Counted from the stretch's first letter, positions 23,061 through 32,452 are shown. The stretch: 64,000 bases of DNA from DASQGA01 sp963722715 (GCA_963722715.1 CAVROA010000013.1:35227-99226), one strand, 5' to 3'. Notes: generated by a model not told the origin, from the letters alone. Made by a program: numbers and translations.

Positions 23061-24354
23061 ACAAAAGTCGACGCATGTGGACGACCCACACGCCGTCGGG
23101 ATCAGGCTCAGGGAGGCGCGCGAGGCGGCCCGCCTGAGCCAGAGGCAACTCTCGTTTCCGGGCTGCTCACCCGCGTACATCTCGAGAATCGAGGCGGGTG
23201 ACCGGATTCCTTCCCTACAGCTGCTTCGCGAGCTCGGCAAGCGGCTGGGGGTCAGCGAGGACTATCTGGCAACCGGCGCCGAGGCTCGCGGCCAGACGAC
23301 GTCCCTGGAGGCCGAGCTTGCGCTTCGGTTCGACGACCTCGAGCTCGCCGCCGGTCTGTACGAGGAGATGCTGGCGGAAGCCGCGGCGCCCGACGCCCGC
23401 GTCGAGGCACTGACCGGGCTGGGGCGGATCGCACTCAGGCGCGGCCAGCTGGCCGAGGCGGTACGCCTTCTCGAGGAGGCGCTCTCGACGGGCACGCGAG
23501 ATGAGTGCGAGCTGCCGGCGCTCGCCGAGAGCCTCGGGCGAGCCTATGCCGAGCGCGGGGATCCCGCTCGCGCTATCGCGATCTTCGAGCGCTGTGTCGC
23601 GCATTTCGAGGCGAAGGGCGACCCTTTGCTCAGCGTCCGCTTCGCTTGTTTGCTCGGGGCAACGCTCCTCGAGACCGGGAACGCAGGACGGGCCGAGGCA
23701 CTCGTCACCGCCGCCCTCGGGACCGGAGAGACGATCGCCGACTTCTCCGCTCGCGCGTGGCTCTATTTCTCACAATGCCGAGCCCGAAGCGCCGAGGGCG
23801 ACATGGCCGGAGCGAGCCGCTACGGCAGATTGGCGCTCGCGACGCTGGAGTCGGCCGACGACGCCCGTTTCACGGTGCAGTCGCGCCAGATCCTCGCCCG
23901 CGCAGCCCTCGCAAGCGGCCGGCCGAAGGTCGCGCTCGCCCACTATCAGGCCGCCCGCCCGCTCCTCGAGTCCAGCGGCTCACGGCTCGAGCAGGCTCGT
24001 TTCGGAGCCGGAGAAGCGCACGCGCTCGCCGGGCTCGGCCGCAAGGAAGACGCCATGGCCCTGGCCGCACGCGTTCCCGGGCTGCTTGACGGCGCGTCAC
24101 CGGCAGAGGCCGGATCGGTCTATTCGCTCCTGGCCGAGGTCCAGGCGGGCCTCGGTGACGCTGCCCGTGCAAAGGAGCTCTACGAGCAGGCGGCCGAGCT
24201 TCTCGAGCAGTCGAATCCCAGCCCCACGCTTGTCGACGTCTACTCCCACATCGCCGAGCTCTTCGAGGCCGAGGGCCGGCGCGAAGATGCGTACGAGTAC
24301 ATGAAGAAGGCTGTCGGAATGCAGCAACAGGTCGCTTTGGCCACGCGAACCTAG
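23053..24354 (+). CDS. Xre-HTH and TPR transcriptional regulator
   Basis: Translation from TTG 23053 is preceded by GGAG with 6-base spacing. The 433 residues open with an Xre helix-turn-helix at about 16-70 (GIRLREAREAARLSQRQLSF, YISRIEAGDRIPSLQLLRELGKRLG), followed by about nine TPR-like helical hairpins to the C-terminus (for example ALTGLGRIALRRGQLAEAV and EAEGRREDAYEYMKKAVG). This is the layout of peptide- or protein-sensing regulators of the RRNPP type, and also of many uncharacterised actinobacterial regulators. It is divergent from the hypothetical gene, its likely target along with itself. Confidence 0.85.
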   Translation: MPRQKSTHVDDPHAVGIRLREAREAARLSQRQLSFPGCSPAYISRIEAGDRIPSLQLLRELGKRLGVSEDYLATGAEARGQTTSLEAELALRFDDLELAAGLYEEMLAEAAAPDARVEALTGLGRIALRRGQLAEAVRLLEEALSTGTRDECELPALAESLGRAYAERGDPARAIAIFERCVAHFEAKGDPLLSVRFACLLGATLLETGNAGRAEALVTAALGTGETIADFSARAWLYFSQCRARSAEGDMAGASRYGRLALATLESADDARFTVQSRQILARAALASGRPKVALAHYQAARPLLESSGSRLEQARFGAGEAHALAGLGRKEDAMALAARVPGLLDGASPAEAGSVYSLLAEVQAGLGDAARAKELYEQAAELLEQSNPSPTLVDVYSHIAELFEAEGRREDAYEYMKKAVGMQQQVALATRT

Positions 24355-24365
24355 GATTCCTGAGA

Positions 24366-24438
24366 TATAGTTGGGGCAGAGCCGCGCGCGCCCACGCGCG
24401 CCGGCGTTTTCACTTCGGTTGCAGCGCACGCGCGCTGC
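24366..24438 (+). promoter_or_regulatory. Candidate promoter and leader hairpin of the helicase gene
   Basis: TATAGT at 24366-24371 is a good -10 box; no convincing -35 lies at the usual distance. The leader then contains GCAGCGC (24421-24427) pairing with GCGCTGC (24432-24438) across a 4-base loop, ending 4 bases before ATG 24443, so it could limit ribosome access. The -10 position argues against an earlier start at 24371. Confidence 0.4.
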
Positions 24439-24442
24439 GCTC

Positions 24443-26914
24443 ATGCAAGAAGCGATACCGCATCCGATCGTTCCGTCGGAGGTCGCGGACGGCTTGGCGG
24501 CCGCCGCCCTTCGGGCCCAGGCGTGGGCGGGCGAGCCGTTCCTTCAGGCGGACGAGAACGCCCTCGAAGCCTTGGCCGAAGGCAGGGCACGCCGTAGCGC
24601 TCTCGACGACGCGCTCCGGGAGATGGATGCAGGACGCCGGGCACCGTCATCGGAATGGAAGGTGCGCTACGCGCTGATGCTCGGCCTCGAGCGGGTGATC
24701 ACGGATCATCCGCCCCGGCTCGCCTCGGGCACAGAACTTCGCCGGCACCAGATCGACGCACTCGCAGGGATGCTGACGGAGCTGATCTCGAACATCGAGC
24801 ACCCGGCGGAGAACGGGGGTCCCGAGAACGGCGCGGTCGACGAGGAGGCTCCAGGAGGCGAGGAGGAGGAGCCTCTAATCGAGGCCGACCAGGTCGACGA
24901 CGAGGACCTCGACGAGCCCGCTCCTGGCAGCGATTCTGGCGCCGTCCGCCGGTTCCGGTTCCGGCATCCGACCGCGTCCGGGAAGACGATTGCCGCGGGT
25001 GGCTTCGTGGAGGCGTCCCGGACGATGGGCGTGCTGATCCTCACCCACAGGCGACTGCTCGTGAAGCAGTTCGAGCGCGACCTGACCGCAGAGGGGTACG
25101 GCGACCGCTTTCGCCCTGCCATCGAAGCGGGGAAGGAACCTCTGACCGGCAACCCGATCACGATCCAGACCTACGCCTGGTTCGCGCGACATGTCGGGAG
25201 CCTCTCGCGCACGGCCTATCAGCTCGTCATCTGCGACGAGGCGCACACGGCGCTCGGCGAGAAGACCAGCGCCGCCATCAGAAGCCTGACCGAGCCCGTG
25301 TATATCGGGATGACGGCCACGGAGCAGCTGATCGCAAAGCAAGTCTCGGATGTGTTCCCGGCCTCGGTCGACGATCTGCCGCTCGCAGATGCGGCGCGGC
25401 GCGGACTGATCGCACCGCTCCGGTGCCTGCGCGTCCCGCCTGCGGCTGCGATCTCGTCGGTCCCGATCGTGGGCGGCGACTACGACCAGGAGATTCTGGC
25501 CAAGGTCCTCGACCACGAGCTGATCAATCAAGCTGCCGCGAGCTTCTACCGCGATCGCTTCGACAACACCCCTGGAATCGTCTACGCAGCCGGGGTGGAG
25601 CATGCCTACAACCTCGCTCGGGAGTTCCGTGCCGCAGGGCTCAAGGCCGAGGCTGTGAGCGGCCGGACACCGCCACTCAAGCTGGCCGAGACCCTCGCTG
25701 CCTATGAGCGCGGCGAGATCAACATGCTCGTGAACGCGCAGCTCCTGGCCGAGGGCTGGAACTCGCCTCGCGCGACCATCTGCATGCACCTGGCGCCGAC
25801 GGCGAGCCGCCGTGTCTATCAGCAGCGAATCGGCCGAATCATGCGAACACACCCGCGCAAGGAAGCGGGCATCGTCGTCGACTTCACCGATCCTGCGGCG
25901 ACGCACAACGACCGCACGATCACCCTCCACACGCTGCTCGACTCGGATTTCTACCGCCCCGGCGCGCGGGTGACCCCCGCTCCGCGCCGCCGTGTGCAGC
26001 GCCGCGCCAGGCGGAAGCTCTCGCCGGCTCCGTGGCTCATCCCGGTCACACCGGACCCGGCCAGACGCGTCGCCGTGATCACCCGCGAATGGGAACGGGT
26101 CGATCCGGCCAGGCTCGCAGACGACGAGCAGCAGTTCTGGGCCACCATCGCGGGCCGCCAGCTCCGCTTCGACGAGCGCCAGCAGTTCGCCGAGAAGCTT
26201 GCGAAGACATCGCGCGAGTGCCGGGAGATGTTCCTCATGAGCTGCGCGGCCGAGAACCCGAACCGGCGCCTGCGGCTCTCCGCCCTCGGCGACCGCGTCG
26301 CCATCTCGGTCGACCGAGCGAGTTTCGACGATCTCGTCTCGATGATCACGTCGGCTCCCACCTGGGAGAAAGACCGTGTCCAAGGAGTCCGCGTGTTGCT
26401 GCGAGCGATCGGCGAAGGCAAGGTGGAAGCGCCCGACGACATCGTGTCGCGTTGGGCTTGGCGCCTCGCCCGCGCGACTCGGAAGCTCCAGGACCGTCGC
26501 GCCAGCGCCGAGCTTCCGGACGCGAAGCGCCTGCTCGGGGCCCTGACGAACTCGCGCGGCCATCGCCACGAGGAGAACGCCGCCCGGCTGGTGAACGTCG
26601 CGCTCGAGCAGCCCATCCACGTCGCGGTGGCTCTGCTGGCCTCGGCCGAGGCCTATACGCCGACGGCCCAGCGGCTGATCGACGGCGCGCGGGAGCGTCT
26701 CGGCTCGCCCGCCGAGGTGGCAAACGCGCTCGCCGACAACCTGCCGGCGCCGAAGCAGTCGTCCGGCAAGTCCCGCCGCCGGCGCCGGAAGAAGAAGTCG
26801 AAGGGCAAAGGGCAGACGCCTCCGCAGTCGCAGGCCCAGAACGGGGCCGCGCCGGTGCAGCCTGAGGAACGACCGCCCGCCGACCCCGCGCCCGAGCCTG
26901 CAGCCACGGGCTGA
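24443..26914 (+). CDS. SF2 DEAH-box helicase with basic low-complexity tail
   Basis: The 823 residues carry a full SF2 core. Walker A is HPTASGKTIAAGGF near residue 175, motif II ICDEAHTALGEKTSA near 263, motif III-like YIGMTATEQL, and in the second RecA lobe NMLVNAQLLAEGWNSPRATICMH and the arginine-finger motif QQRIGRIMRTHPRK. An acidic stretch (EEAPGGEEEEPLIEADQVDDED) precedes Walker A. A helical region and a tail of SGKSRRRRRKKKSKGKGQ then Pro/Gln/Ala repeats follows, suggesting nucleic-acid binding. Closest in look to type III restriction or RadD-like helicases, without a nuclease or methylase partner here. The exact role is unknown. Confidence 0.8.
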   Translation: MQEAIPHPIVPSEVADGLAAAALRAQAWAGEPFLQADENALEALAEGRARRSALDDALREMDAGRRAPSSEWKVRYALMLGLERVITDHPPRLASGTELRRHQIDALAGMLTELISNIEHPAENGGPENGAVDEEAPGGEEEEPLIEADQVDDEDLDEPAPGSDSGAVRRFRFRHPTASGKTIAAGGFVEASRTMGVLILTHRRLLVKQFERDLTAEGYGDRFRPAIEAGKEPLTGNPITIQTYAWFARHVGSLSRTAYQLVICDEAHTALGEKTSAAIRSLTEPVYIGMTATEQLIAKQVSDVFPASVDDLPLADAARRGLIAPLRCLRVPPAAAISSVPIVGGDYDQEILAKVLDHELINQAAASFYRDRFDNTPGIVYAAGVEHAYNLAREFRAAGLKAEAVSGRTPPLKLAETLAAYERGEINMLVNAQLLAEGWNSPRATICMHLAPTASRRVYQQRIGRIMRTHPRKEAGIVVDFTDPAATHNDRTITLHTLLDSDFYRPGARVTPAPRRRVQRRARRKLSPAPWLIPVTPDPARRVAVITREWERVDPARLADDEQQFWATIAGRQLRFDERQQFAEKLAKTSRECREMFLMSCAAENPNRRLRLSALGDRVAISVDRASFDDLVSMITSAPTWEKDRVQGVRVLLRAIGEGKVEAPDDIVSRWAWRLARATRKLQDRRASAELPDAKRLLGALTNSRGHRHEENAARLVNVALEQPIHVAVALLASAEAYTPTAQRLIDGARERLGSPAEVANALADNLPAPKQSSGKSRRRRRKKKSKGKGQTPPQSQAQNGAAPVQPEERPPADPAPEPAATG

Positions 26915-26954
26915 CCCGAGGAGCGGGCTCGAATCCCGCGGCTAGGTTAAGAGC

Positions 26955-28598
26955 GTGCTCGTCCTCGTCGCGATCGCGTTCGTGGCTGGGATCGTCACCG
27001 CGATCTCGCCCTGCGTCTTGCCGGTACTGCCGATCGTCTTCGCCGGAAGCGCGAGCGGCGACCCTCGCCGCCCCTACGCGATCGTCGCCGGCCTCGTCGC
27101 GAGTTTCACGGCCTTTACTCTCGCCGCGACGGCTCTCCTCTCCGCGCTCCACCTCCCCGATGACCTTCTGCGGCAGATCGCGATCGCGATCGTCATCGTC
27201 ATGGGGCTGTCGCTCATGTGGCCCTGGCTCGGAAGCCTCGCCGAGCGGCCGTTCCTCGCACTCGGCCGTCGCCGGCCCGGAGACGTCGGCGGCGGGTTCC
27301 TGCTGGGCGTCAGCCTCGGCCTGCTCTTCACGCCGTGCGCCGGGCCGGTCATCGCGGCGGTGTCGACGGTGGCCGCAACCCAGAGCTTCTCCGTCGAGGC
27401 CGTGCTGGTCACCCTCGCCTACGCTCTGGGCGCCGGCCTGGTTCTCCTGGCGATCGCAGTCGCGGCGCGGCGCGGGTTCGCGCTCCCGAAGCTGCGCGAG
27501 CGCGCGCGCGTCATTCGCCCGGCGCTAGGGGCGGTGATCGTCGGCGTCGGGATCATGATGATCTTCGGGCTCGATCTGAAGCTCCAGACCCGCGTGCCGG
27601 GCTACACACGGGCGCTCCAGGGGCTCGAGGAGAGTGCTGCGGCGAAGACCCGGATCGACGATCTGGTGGGTGGCGAGGAGAGCCTGGTCACTGAGAGCAC
27701 CCTGGACGACTTCGGGCCCGCCCCTGAGTTTCAGGGACTTTCGGGCTGGCTGAACTCGGAGCCGCTGACCATCGAGGGCCTCAAGGGCAAGGTGGTGCTG
27801 ATCGACTTCTGGACCTATTCGTGCATCAACTGCCTGCGGACGCTTCCGTACATCAAGCGCTGGGATGAGGCCTACCGCGACAAAGGTCTGGTGGTGATCG
27901 GGGTGCACACGCCGGAGTTCGCCTTCGAGCGGGTGCGATCGAACGTGGACGAGGCGACGCGCTCCCTTGGCGTCGACTATCCGGTCGCGCTCGACAACGA
28001 GTACGGGACGTGGAACGCCTGGGCGAACCGCTACTGGCCCGCCAAGTACTTCATCGACCGGGCAGGACACGTCCGCTTCGCACATTTCGGCGAAGGCGCG
28101 TACGCAGAGAGCGAGAGCGTCATCCGGAAGCTCCTCGCCGAGCCAGGGCTCCCGAAGCCGGTATCCGGGTCAGTCGAGGCCGAGACCCCCGTCGGCGTCG
28201 AGACACCGGAGACCTATCTCGGGTACGAACGGATCGACCGCTTCTACGGCACCCCGATCGCGAGCGACCGCGAGGCCGAGTACACGCTGCCGAAGGTGCT
28301 TCCGGCCAACGGCCTCGGGTACGGCGGCAGCTGGACGGTCGAGAAGGAGCGCATCGTGGCCGGGGCGGACGCCAGGCTGCGGCTTCGCTACCACGCGAGC
28401 AAGGTTCACCTCGTGCTGGGGAACGAGGGAGATCCGGAAGAGGTGGAGGTGGTCGTGGACGGCCGACTCGTGCGGACTGTGCGCGTCACTGGTGACCGCC
28501 TCTACACACTCGCCGAGCTACCGGGGCCGGCGCGTGAGCATCTCCTCGAGCTGAGGTTCACGCCCGGGACCGAGGCCTACGCCTTCACCTTCGGCTAG
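26955..28598 (+). CDS. DipZ-like CcdA-thioredoxin fusion, thiol-disulfide transport
   Basis: The 547 residues have three parts. A CcdA/DsbD-type membrane domain (1-215) has cysteines in ISPCVLPVLP and LLFTPCAGPV. A thioredoxin domain (about 240-395) has FWTYSCINCLRTLPY as CxxC. A C-terminal beta-rich carbohydrate-binding-like domain (about 410-547) follows. This is the architecture of mycobacterial DipZ, which carries electrons from cytosolic thioredoxin across the membrane to exported proteins. GTG 26955 has TAGGTT 8 bases upstream, fitting a leaderless start. It converges on the PAC2 gene with a 4-base overlap. Confidence 0.9.
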   Translation: MLVLVAIAFVAGIVTAISPCVLPVLPIVFAGSASGDPRRPYAIVAGLVASFTAFTLAATALLSALHLPDDLLRQIAIAIVIVMGLSLMWPWLGSLAERPFLALGRRRPGDVGGGFLLGVSLGLLFTPCAGPVIAAVSTVAATQSFSVEAVLVTLAYALGAGLVLLAIAVAARRGFALPKLRERARVIRPALGAVIVGVGIMMIFGLDLKLQTRVPGYTRALQGLEESAAAKTRIDDLVGGEESLVTESTLDDFGPAPEFQGLSGWLNSEPLTIEGLKGKVVLIDFWTYSCINCLRTLPYIKRWDEAYRDKGLVVIGVHTPEFAFERVRSNVDEATRSLGVDYPVALDNEYGTWNAWANRYWPAKYFIDRAGHVRFAHFGEGAYAESESVIRKLLAEPGLPKPVSGSVEAETPVGVETPETYLGYERIDRFYGTPIASDREAEYTLPKVLPANGLGYGGSWTVEKERIVAGADARLRLRYHASKVHLVLGNEGDPEEVEVVVDGRLVRTVRVTGDRLYTLAELPGPAREHLLELRFTPGTEAYAFTFG

Positions 28599-29482
28599 TC
28601 CGGCTGGGATCCACCCTCGTCCTGCCGCCGCTCCTCGTGGTCGCGGAGAAAGCGGGTCAGCTCGGCTGCGAGAGACTCGCCGGAGACGTCGAGCTCGTCG
28701 CCGAGTGTGTCCCGGCGCCGTTCCAGCTCGCGAACGTAAGCCTCTGTCTCCTCGTCCTGCGCAACAGCCTCGCTCACCTGTCGTTCATACGAGTCGGCGG
28801 CGCGCTCGAGCTCGCCCAAGTCGAGCTCGACCTGGAGAAGCGTGGCCAGACGTGAGCAGAGGGCATGGGCAGCGCGAGGGCTCGAGGCGAGTGAGGCGTA
28901 ATGCGGCACCGCTGCCCAGAGACTCGCCGAAGGAAGGTCGACCCCTCTGCAGGCATCGTGGAGAACGCCGACGATGCCTGTCGGCCCCTCGTAGCGCGAG
29001 AGCGAGAGGCCGAGCTCACGGACGAGCTTGGGGTCGCTGGCAGAGCCGGTGACGGGCGCCGGCCGCGTGTGGGGCACATCGGCGAGGAGCGCCCCGAGGG
29101 TGACGACGAGGTCGACGTTCAGGTCGGCGGCGAGGCCGGCGATCTCCGAGCAGAACGTCCGCCACCGCAGGTTTGGCTCGACCCCGAGGAGCAGCAGGAG
29201 ATCGCGATCCGCCCCGGGGATCTCGGCGTGGTAAAAGGCGTTCTCGGGCCAGTCCACCCGTCGCGTCAGACCGTCCTCGAGGGCGACCTGCGGACGCGTT
29301 GCCTGGAAGTCATAGAAGTCCTCCGGGTCGATGTCGCCGAACCGTTGGGCGTCCCAGACCTGAGCCAGGTATCCAGCGGCCAGCGAGGCGCCCTGCGCGC
29401 CGTCGTTCCAGCCACGGAAGGCAGCCACGAGAACGGGTCGGCGAAGCGGCGGCAGGCTCTCGATCCGAAGGTGATCGGCCAT
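28595..29482 (-). CDS. PAC2 family protein
   Basis: The 295 residues fit the PAC2 (proteasome assembly chaperone-like) family: VLVAAFRGWNDGAQGASLAAGYL at the N-terminus, YDFQATRPQVALEDG, DLVVTLGALLADVPHTRP and GPTGIVGVLHDAC, with a C-terminal helical, charged segment (LERRRDTLGDELDVSGESLAAELTRF). PAC2 proteins are common in Actinomycetota, sometimes with proteasome genes; none are seen here. The enzymatic role is unknown. It is followed after 76 bases by no cotranscribed partner on its strand within the window; ctaA starts upstream on the same strand. Confidence 0.85.
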   Translation of the reverse strand: MADHLRIESLPPLRRPVLVAAFRGWNDGAQGASLAAGYLAQVWDAQRFGDIDPEDFYDFQATRPQVALEDGLTRRVDWPENAFYHAEIPGADRDLLLLLGVEPNLRWRTFCSEIAGLAADLNVDLVVTLGALLADVPHTRPAPVTGSASDPKLVRELGLSLSRYEGPTGIVGVLHDACRGVDLPSASLWAAVPHYASLASSPRAAHALCSRLATLLQVELDLGELERAADSYERQVSEAVAQDEETEAYVRELERRRDTLGDELDVSGESLAAELTRFLRDHEERRQDEGGSQPD

Positions 29483-29558
29483 GTCCCGAGTTTACGGCAG
29501 TCGCCGCCGGACCTCGGCCCTGCCCGGGTCACCCGCGGCCCACCTCCCGCTTTCGAGA

Positions 29559-30521
29559 TTAATCCGAAGAAGCGCGCGTGTGTGACGCCGTTTGTGGCGC
29601 TTCCGTGCGCGGGTGTGTCCAGAGTCGCGCGGCAATGCCGACGACACCCGCCCACACTGCGGACGCGAGGGCTACGTGAACGAGCACCAGCCCCCAGGGC
29701 AGGCCGTTACGCCACTGGATCTCACCGACGGCCATCTGCAAGAGGAGGACACCGAGCACACCTCCGGCGAGAAGGAGTTCTTCGCGGGCCCGGGCCCGGT
29801 GCTGGAAGAGCGCGATCACGAGCAGAAGGAAACCGACGCCGAAGACGGCGGTCGCCCTGACGTGGACGTAGACAGCGTCGAGGACGTTGCCGAAGCGCTC
29901 GATGTCCGAGCCGCCCGAGTGCGGCCCGGCGGCCGTGACGAACGCGCCCGTGACGACGAGGACGAGCGCCGCCGGGAGAACAGCGAGCGCGAGCCAGGGC
30001 AGCCAGGCCGGCACCGCCCCCACGGGACGGCCCTTGGCGAATCCGTCCGCTCCCACCAGAACAGCCGTGGCCAGGCCCACCGCCGCGAACGCGAGCAGGA
30101 AGTGCGACATGACGAGGAGCGGGTGGAGGTCGAAGATCACCGTGAGGCCGCCGAGCGGGATCTGCGCCACGACGGAGGCCGCGACGCCCGCGGCGCTCCA
30201 CCGGAGCCAACCCGGCAGGGCGGCCACCCGGCGCGCCGCGATCGCCGCGATCGTCGTGCACACCATGGCGCCAAGGGCCACGACGCGGTTTCCGAACTCC
30301 ACCAGCGCGTGAAAGTCCTTCTCGGGAAAGGGTGTGTTGCCGCAGCGGGGCCAGTTGTCGCAGCCGAGGCCGGAGGCCGTGAGGCGCACGACCGCGCCGG
30401 TCGCAACGACGACGAAGAGGGACCCGAGCGCGACCGCGGCGAGGCGCCGGAAAGCCGACGGAGAGACAGAGCGAGCGCGGCTCCGAGCCCGTGAGAGCCT
30501 GGAGGTCGCCGCCTCGATCAC
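29559..30521 (-). CDS. ctaA: Heme A synthase (CtaA/COX15)
   Basis: The 320 residues hold eight membrane helices. An early extracytoplasmic GLGCDNWPRCGN motif supplies the conserved cysteine pair, and heme-ligand helices include FHALVEFGNRVVALG, LLVMSHFLLAF and LPWGLVLVHVALA. CtaA oxidises the C8 methyl of heme O to make heme A for aa3-type cytochrome oxidase, so aerobic respiration is implied. The protein overlaps selD by four bases (ATGA), an unusual partner, suggesting only transcriptional economy. The first 25 residues are polar and Arg/Ser-rich. Confidence 0.9.
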   Translation of the reverse strand: MIEAATSRLSRARSRARSVSPSAFRRLAAVALGSLFVVVATGAVVRLTASGLGCDNWPRCGNTPFPEKDFHALVEFGNRVVALGAMVCTTIAAIAARRVAALPGWLRWSAAGVAASVVAQIPLGGLTVIFDLHPLLVMSHFLLAFAAVGLATAVLVGADGFAKGRPVGAVPAWLPWLALAVLPAALVLVVTGAFVTAAGPHSGGSDIERFGNVLDAVYVHVRATAVFGVGFLLLVIALFQHRARAREELLLAGGVLGVLLLQMAVGEIQWRNGLPWGLVLVHVALASAVWAGVVGIAARLWTHPRTEAPQTASHTRASSD

Positions 30522-31546
30522 TCGAGCGCCACCCCCGAGCCCGCGTCGACGCGCCCGATCCGCGCCAGGAAGAGCCCCGCGGCCGCGAACGTCGCCTCGA
30601 GCACAGGGGCACGATCTTCGGGCAGGGAGATCAGGAGCCCCCCGGCCGTCTGCGGGTCGTACCCGAGGGCGAGCGTCCGATCGGTCGCCGGCCCCGCCTC
30701 GAGAGCAGCTGCCGCGAAGTCGCGGTTGCGCCCGTCCCCGCCTGTTCGGATGCCCGCCTCGGCTGCTTCGAGCGCTCCCGGAAGCGCCGGGAGCTCTTCG
30801 GATCGAAGCACTACCCGGACCTCGCTACCCTCCGCGAGCTCGTACGCGTGGCCGAACAGGCCGAAGCCGGTCACGTCGGTGACAGCATTCGGCTCGAACG
30901 GACGCAGGAGCTCGGCCGCCTCGCCGTTCAGGAGTGTCATCGACGCGGCGACCGCCGCCTGCTCGTCGTCACCGAGGAGGCCCTTCCTGCCAGCCGTGAG
31001 GACAAGGCCCGTTCCCAGCGGCTTCGTCAGAAAGAGGGCGTCATCCGGACGGGCGCCACTCTTCCGCCACAGCCTGTCGGGATGCGCCGTACCGACCACG
31101 GCGAGCCCGTACTTCGCTTCCTCGTCACGGATCGTGTGACCCCCTGCAAGCACCGCCCCCGCCTCCTCGACCTTGGCCGCCGCCGCATCGAACGTCGCGC
31201 GCACGGACTCGATTGGAAGCTCCTCGGGAAAGGCAGCCACCGAGAGCGCCAGAAGCGGCCTCCCGCCCATGGCGAAGACATCGTTCAGCGCATTGGTGGC
31301 CGCGACGGCGCCGAAGAGCGCGGGGTCGTCCACCATCGAGGGAAAGAAGTCGATCGTAAAGACGATCGCCTGCTCGTCGGAGAGCCGATAGACCGCGGCG
31401 TCGTCTGCTGGGTCGAGCCCGACCAGGAGGTTCTCGGAGGCCGTCGGGACGAAGCCGGCGAGAAGCTCGCGCAGCCGGGCCGCCGAGTACTTCGCCGCGC
31501 ACCCCCCACCGGCTTCGAGGCCGGCCAGCCGCGCGGTAGTCTCCAC
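30518..31546 (-). CDS. selD: Selenide, water dikinase
   Basis: GTG 31546 starts a 342-residue protein with GGGCAAKYSAARL, giving catalytic Cys16 and Lys19 as in E. coli SelD Cys17/Lys20. Further SelD motifs are DPADDAAVYRL, TIDFFPSMVDDPALFG, NALNDVFAMGGRPLLAL, AGGHTIRDEEAKYGLAV and DVTGFGLFGHAYELA. SelD makes selenophosphate from selenide and ATP, the donor for selenocysteine, selenouridine in tRNA, or selenium cofactors of molybdenum hydroxylases. No selA, selB, selC or selenouridine synthase gene lies in the window, so the use of selenophosphate is open. It is cotranscribed with ctaA. Confidence 0.93.
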   Translation of the reverse strand: METTARLAGLEAGGGCAAKYSAARLRELLAGFVPTASENLLVGLDPADDAAVYRLSDEQAIVFTIDFFPSMVDDPALFGAVAATNALNDVFAMGGRPLLALSVAAFPEELPIESVRATFDAAAAKVEEAGAVLAGGHTIRDEEAKYGLAVVGTAHPDRLWRKSGARPDDALFLTKPLGTGLVLTAGRKGLLGDDEQAAVAASMTLLNGEAAELLRPFEPNAVTDVTGFGLFGHAYELAEGSEVRVVLRSEELPALPGALEAAEAGIRTGGDGRNRDFAAAALEAGPATDRTLALGYDPQTAGGLLISLPEDRAPVLEATFAAAGLFLARIGRVDAGSGVALE

Positions 31547-31600
31547 GGAATGGAGCGTACCAGCGGCCTTGCGGCCACCCGGCCGTACGGCTGCTCGACG

Positions 31601-32433
31601 ATGACAGGCACGCTCCGGCGTGTGCTCGTCCGGGCGCCCAGACCAGAAGACGTGACCGGGTGGCGCGCCTACGGCTGGCGGTCGGAGCCGGACTTCGGTC
31701 GTCTCGAAGCCGAGCACGAGGCGTTCAGGACCATCCTCTCCGACGCCGGCGCCGAAGTCGTTCTGGCACAGACGCCGCTCGGAGTCTGCCCGGACGCCAT
31801 CTACGCCTACGACCCGTCGCTGGTCACCTCGCGCGGCGCGATCCTGCTCCGGCCGGGGAAGGAAGGGCGCCGGGCGGAAGTCGAGGCCATGGCCGCGGAC
31901 CTGGTCGAGGCCGGCGTGCCGATCGCCGGGCGGCTCGAGGCGCCCGCGACGGCGGAGGGCGGCGACACGGTTTGGCTGGACGATCGCACGCTCCTGGTCG
32001 GCCGCGGCTACCGCACGAACGACGAGGGCGTGGCTGCCCTGCGGGCAACGCTCCCCGACGTCGAGGTGATCGTGTTCGACCTCCCGCACCTGCACGGTCG
32101 CGAAGAGGTGCTCCACCTGATGTCGTTCCTCTCGCCGCTCGATGTCGATCTCGCGGCGGCCTACCTCCCGCTCATGCCCGTGCGCCTGGTCGAGCTACTC
32201 GAGGAACGCAGCATCGAGCTCGTCGAGGTTCCCGATGAGGAGTTCGAGTCGATGGGCCCGAACGTCCTCGCCCTGGGCCCGAGAAGGGCACTCGCACTGG
32301 ACGGCAACCCGGAAACGCGCCGAAGAATGGAGAAGGCAGGGGTGGAGGTGACAGGTCTACACAGGGCGACGAGATCTCAAAAAAGGGCGACGGCGGCCCG
32401 ACTTGCTTGACGCGCCCGCTCCTCCGGGACTGA
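31601..32433 (+). CDS. DDAH/arginine deiminase-like amidinohydrolase, frameshifted near its end
   Basis: The protein has the guanidino-group-modifying fold: LRRVLVRAPRPEDV, DAIYAYDPSLVTSRGAI, the motif TAEGGDTVWLDD and HGREEVLHLMSFLSPLD with the catalytic His. In the frame as given it ends at 32410 without a nucleophilic Cys. One missing base near 32354-32357 restores GDEISKKGDGGPTCLTRPLL and a stop at 32433, supplying the Cys expected in dimethylargininase. So it is probably intact in the organism. Likely reaction: hydrolysis of dimethylarginine or arginine to citrulline. ATG 31601 is chosen; 31550 is possible. It is divergent from selD. Confidence 0.75.
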
Positions 32434-32452
32434 GGTCTTCGACAAGCGTGCC

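Noticed and set aside
26923..26939. T-arm-like hairpin GCGGG-CTCGAAT-CCCGC
   Set aside because: The loop lacks T54 and no matching acceptor or anticodon arms lie in the 75 bases upstream, where the helicase gene ends. Not a tRNA; a tRNA-derived attachment site is not supported either.
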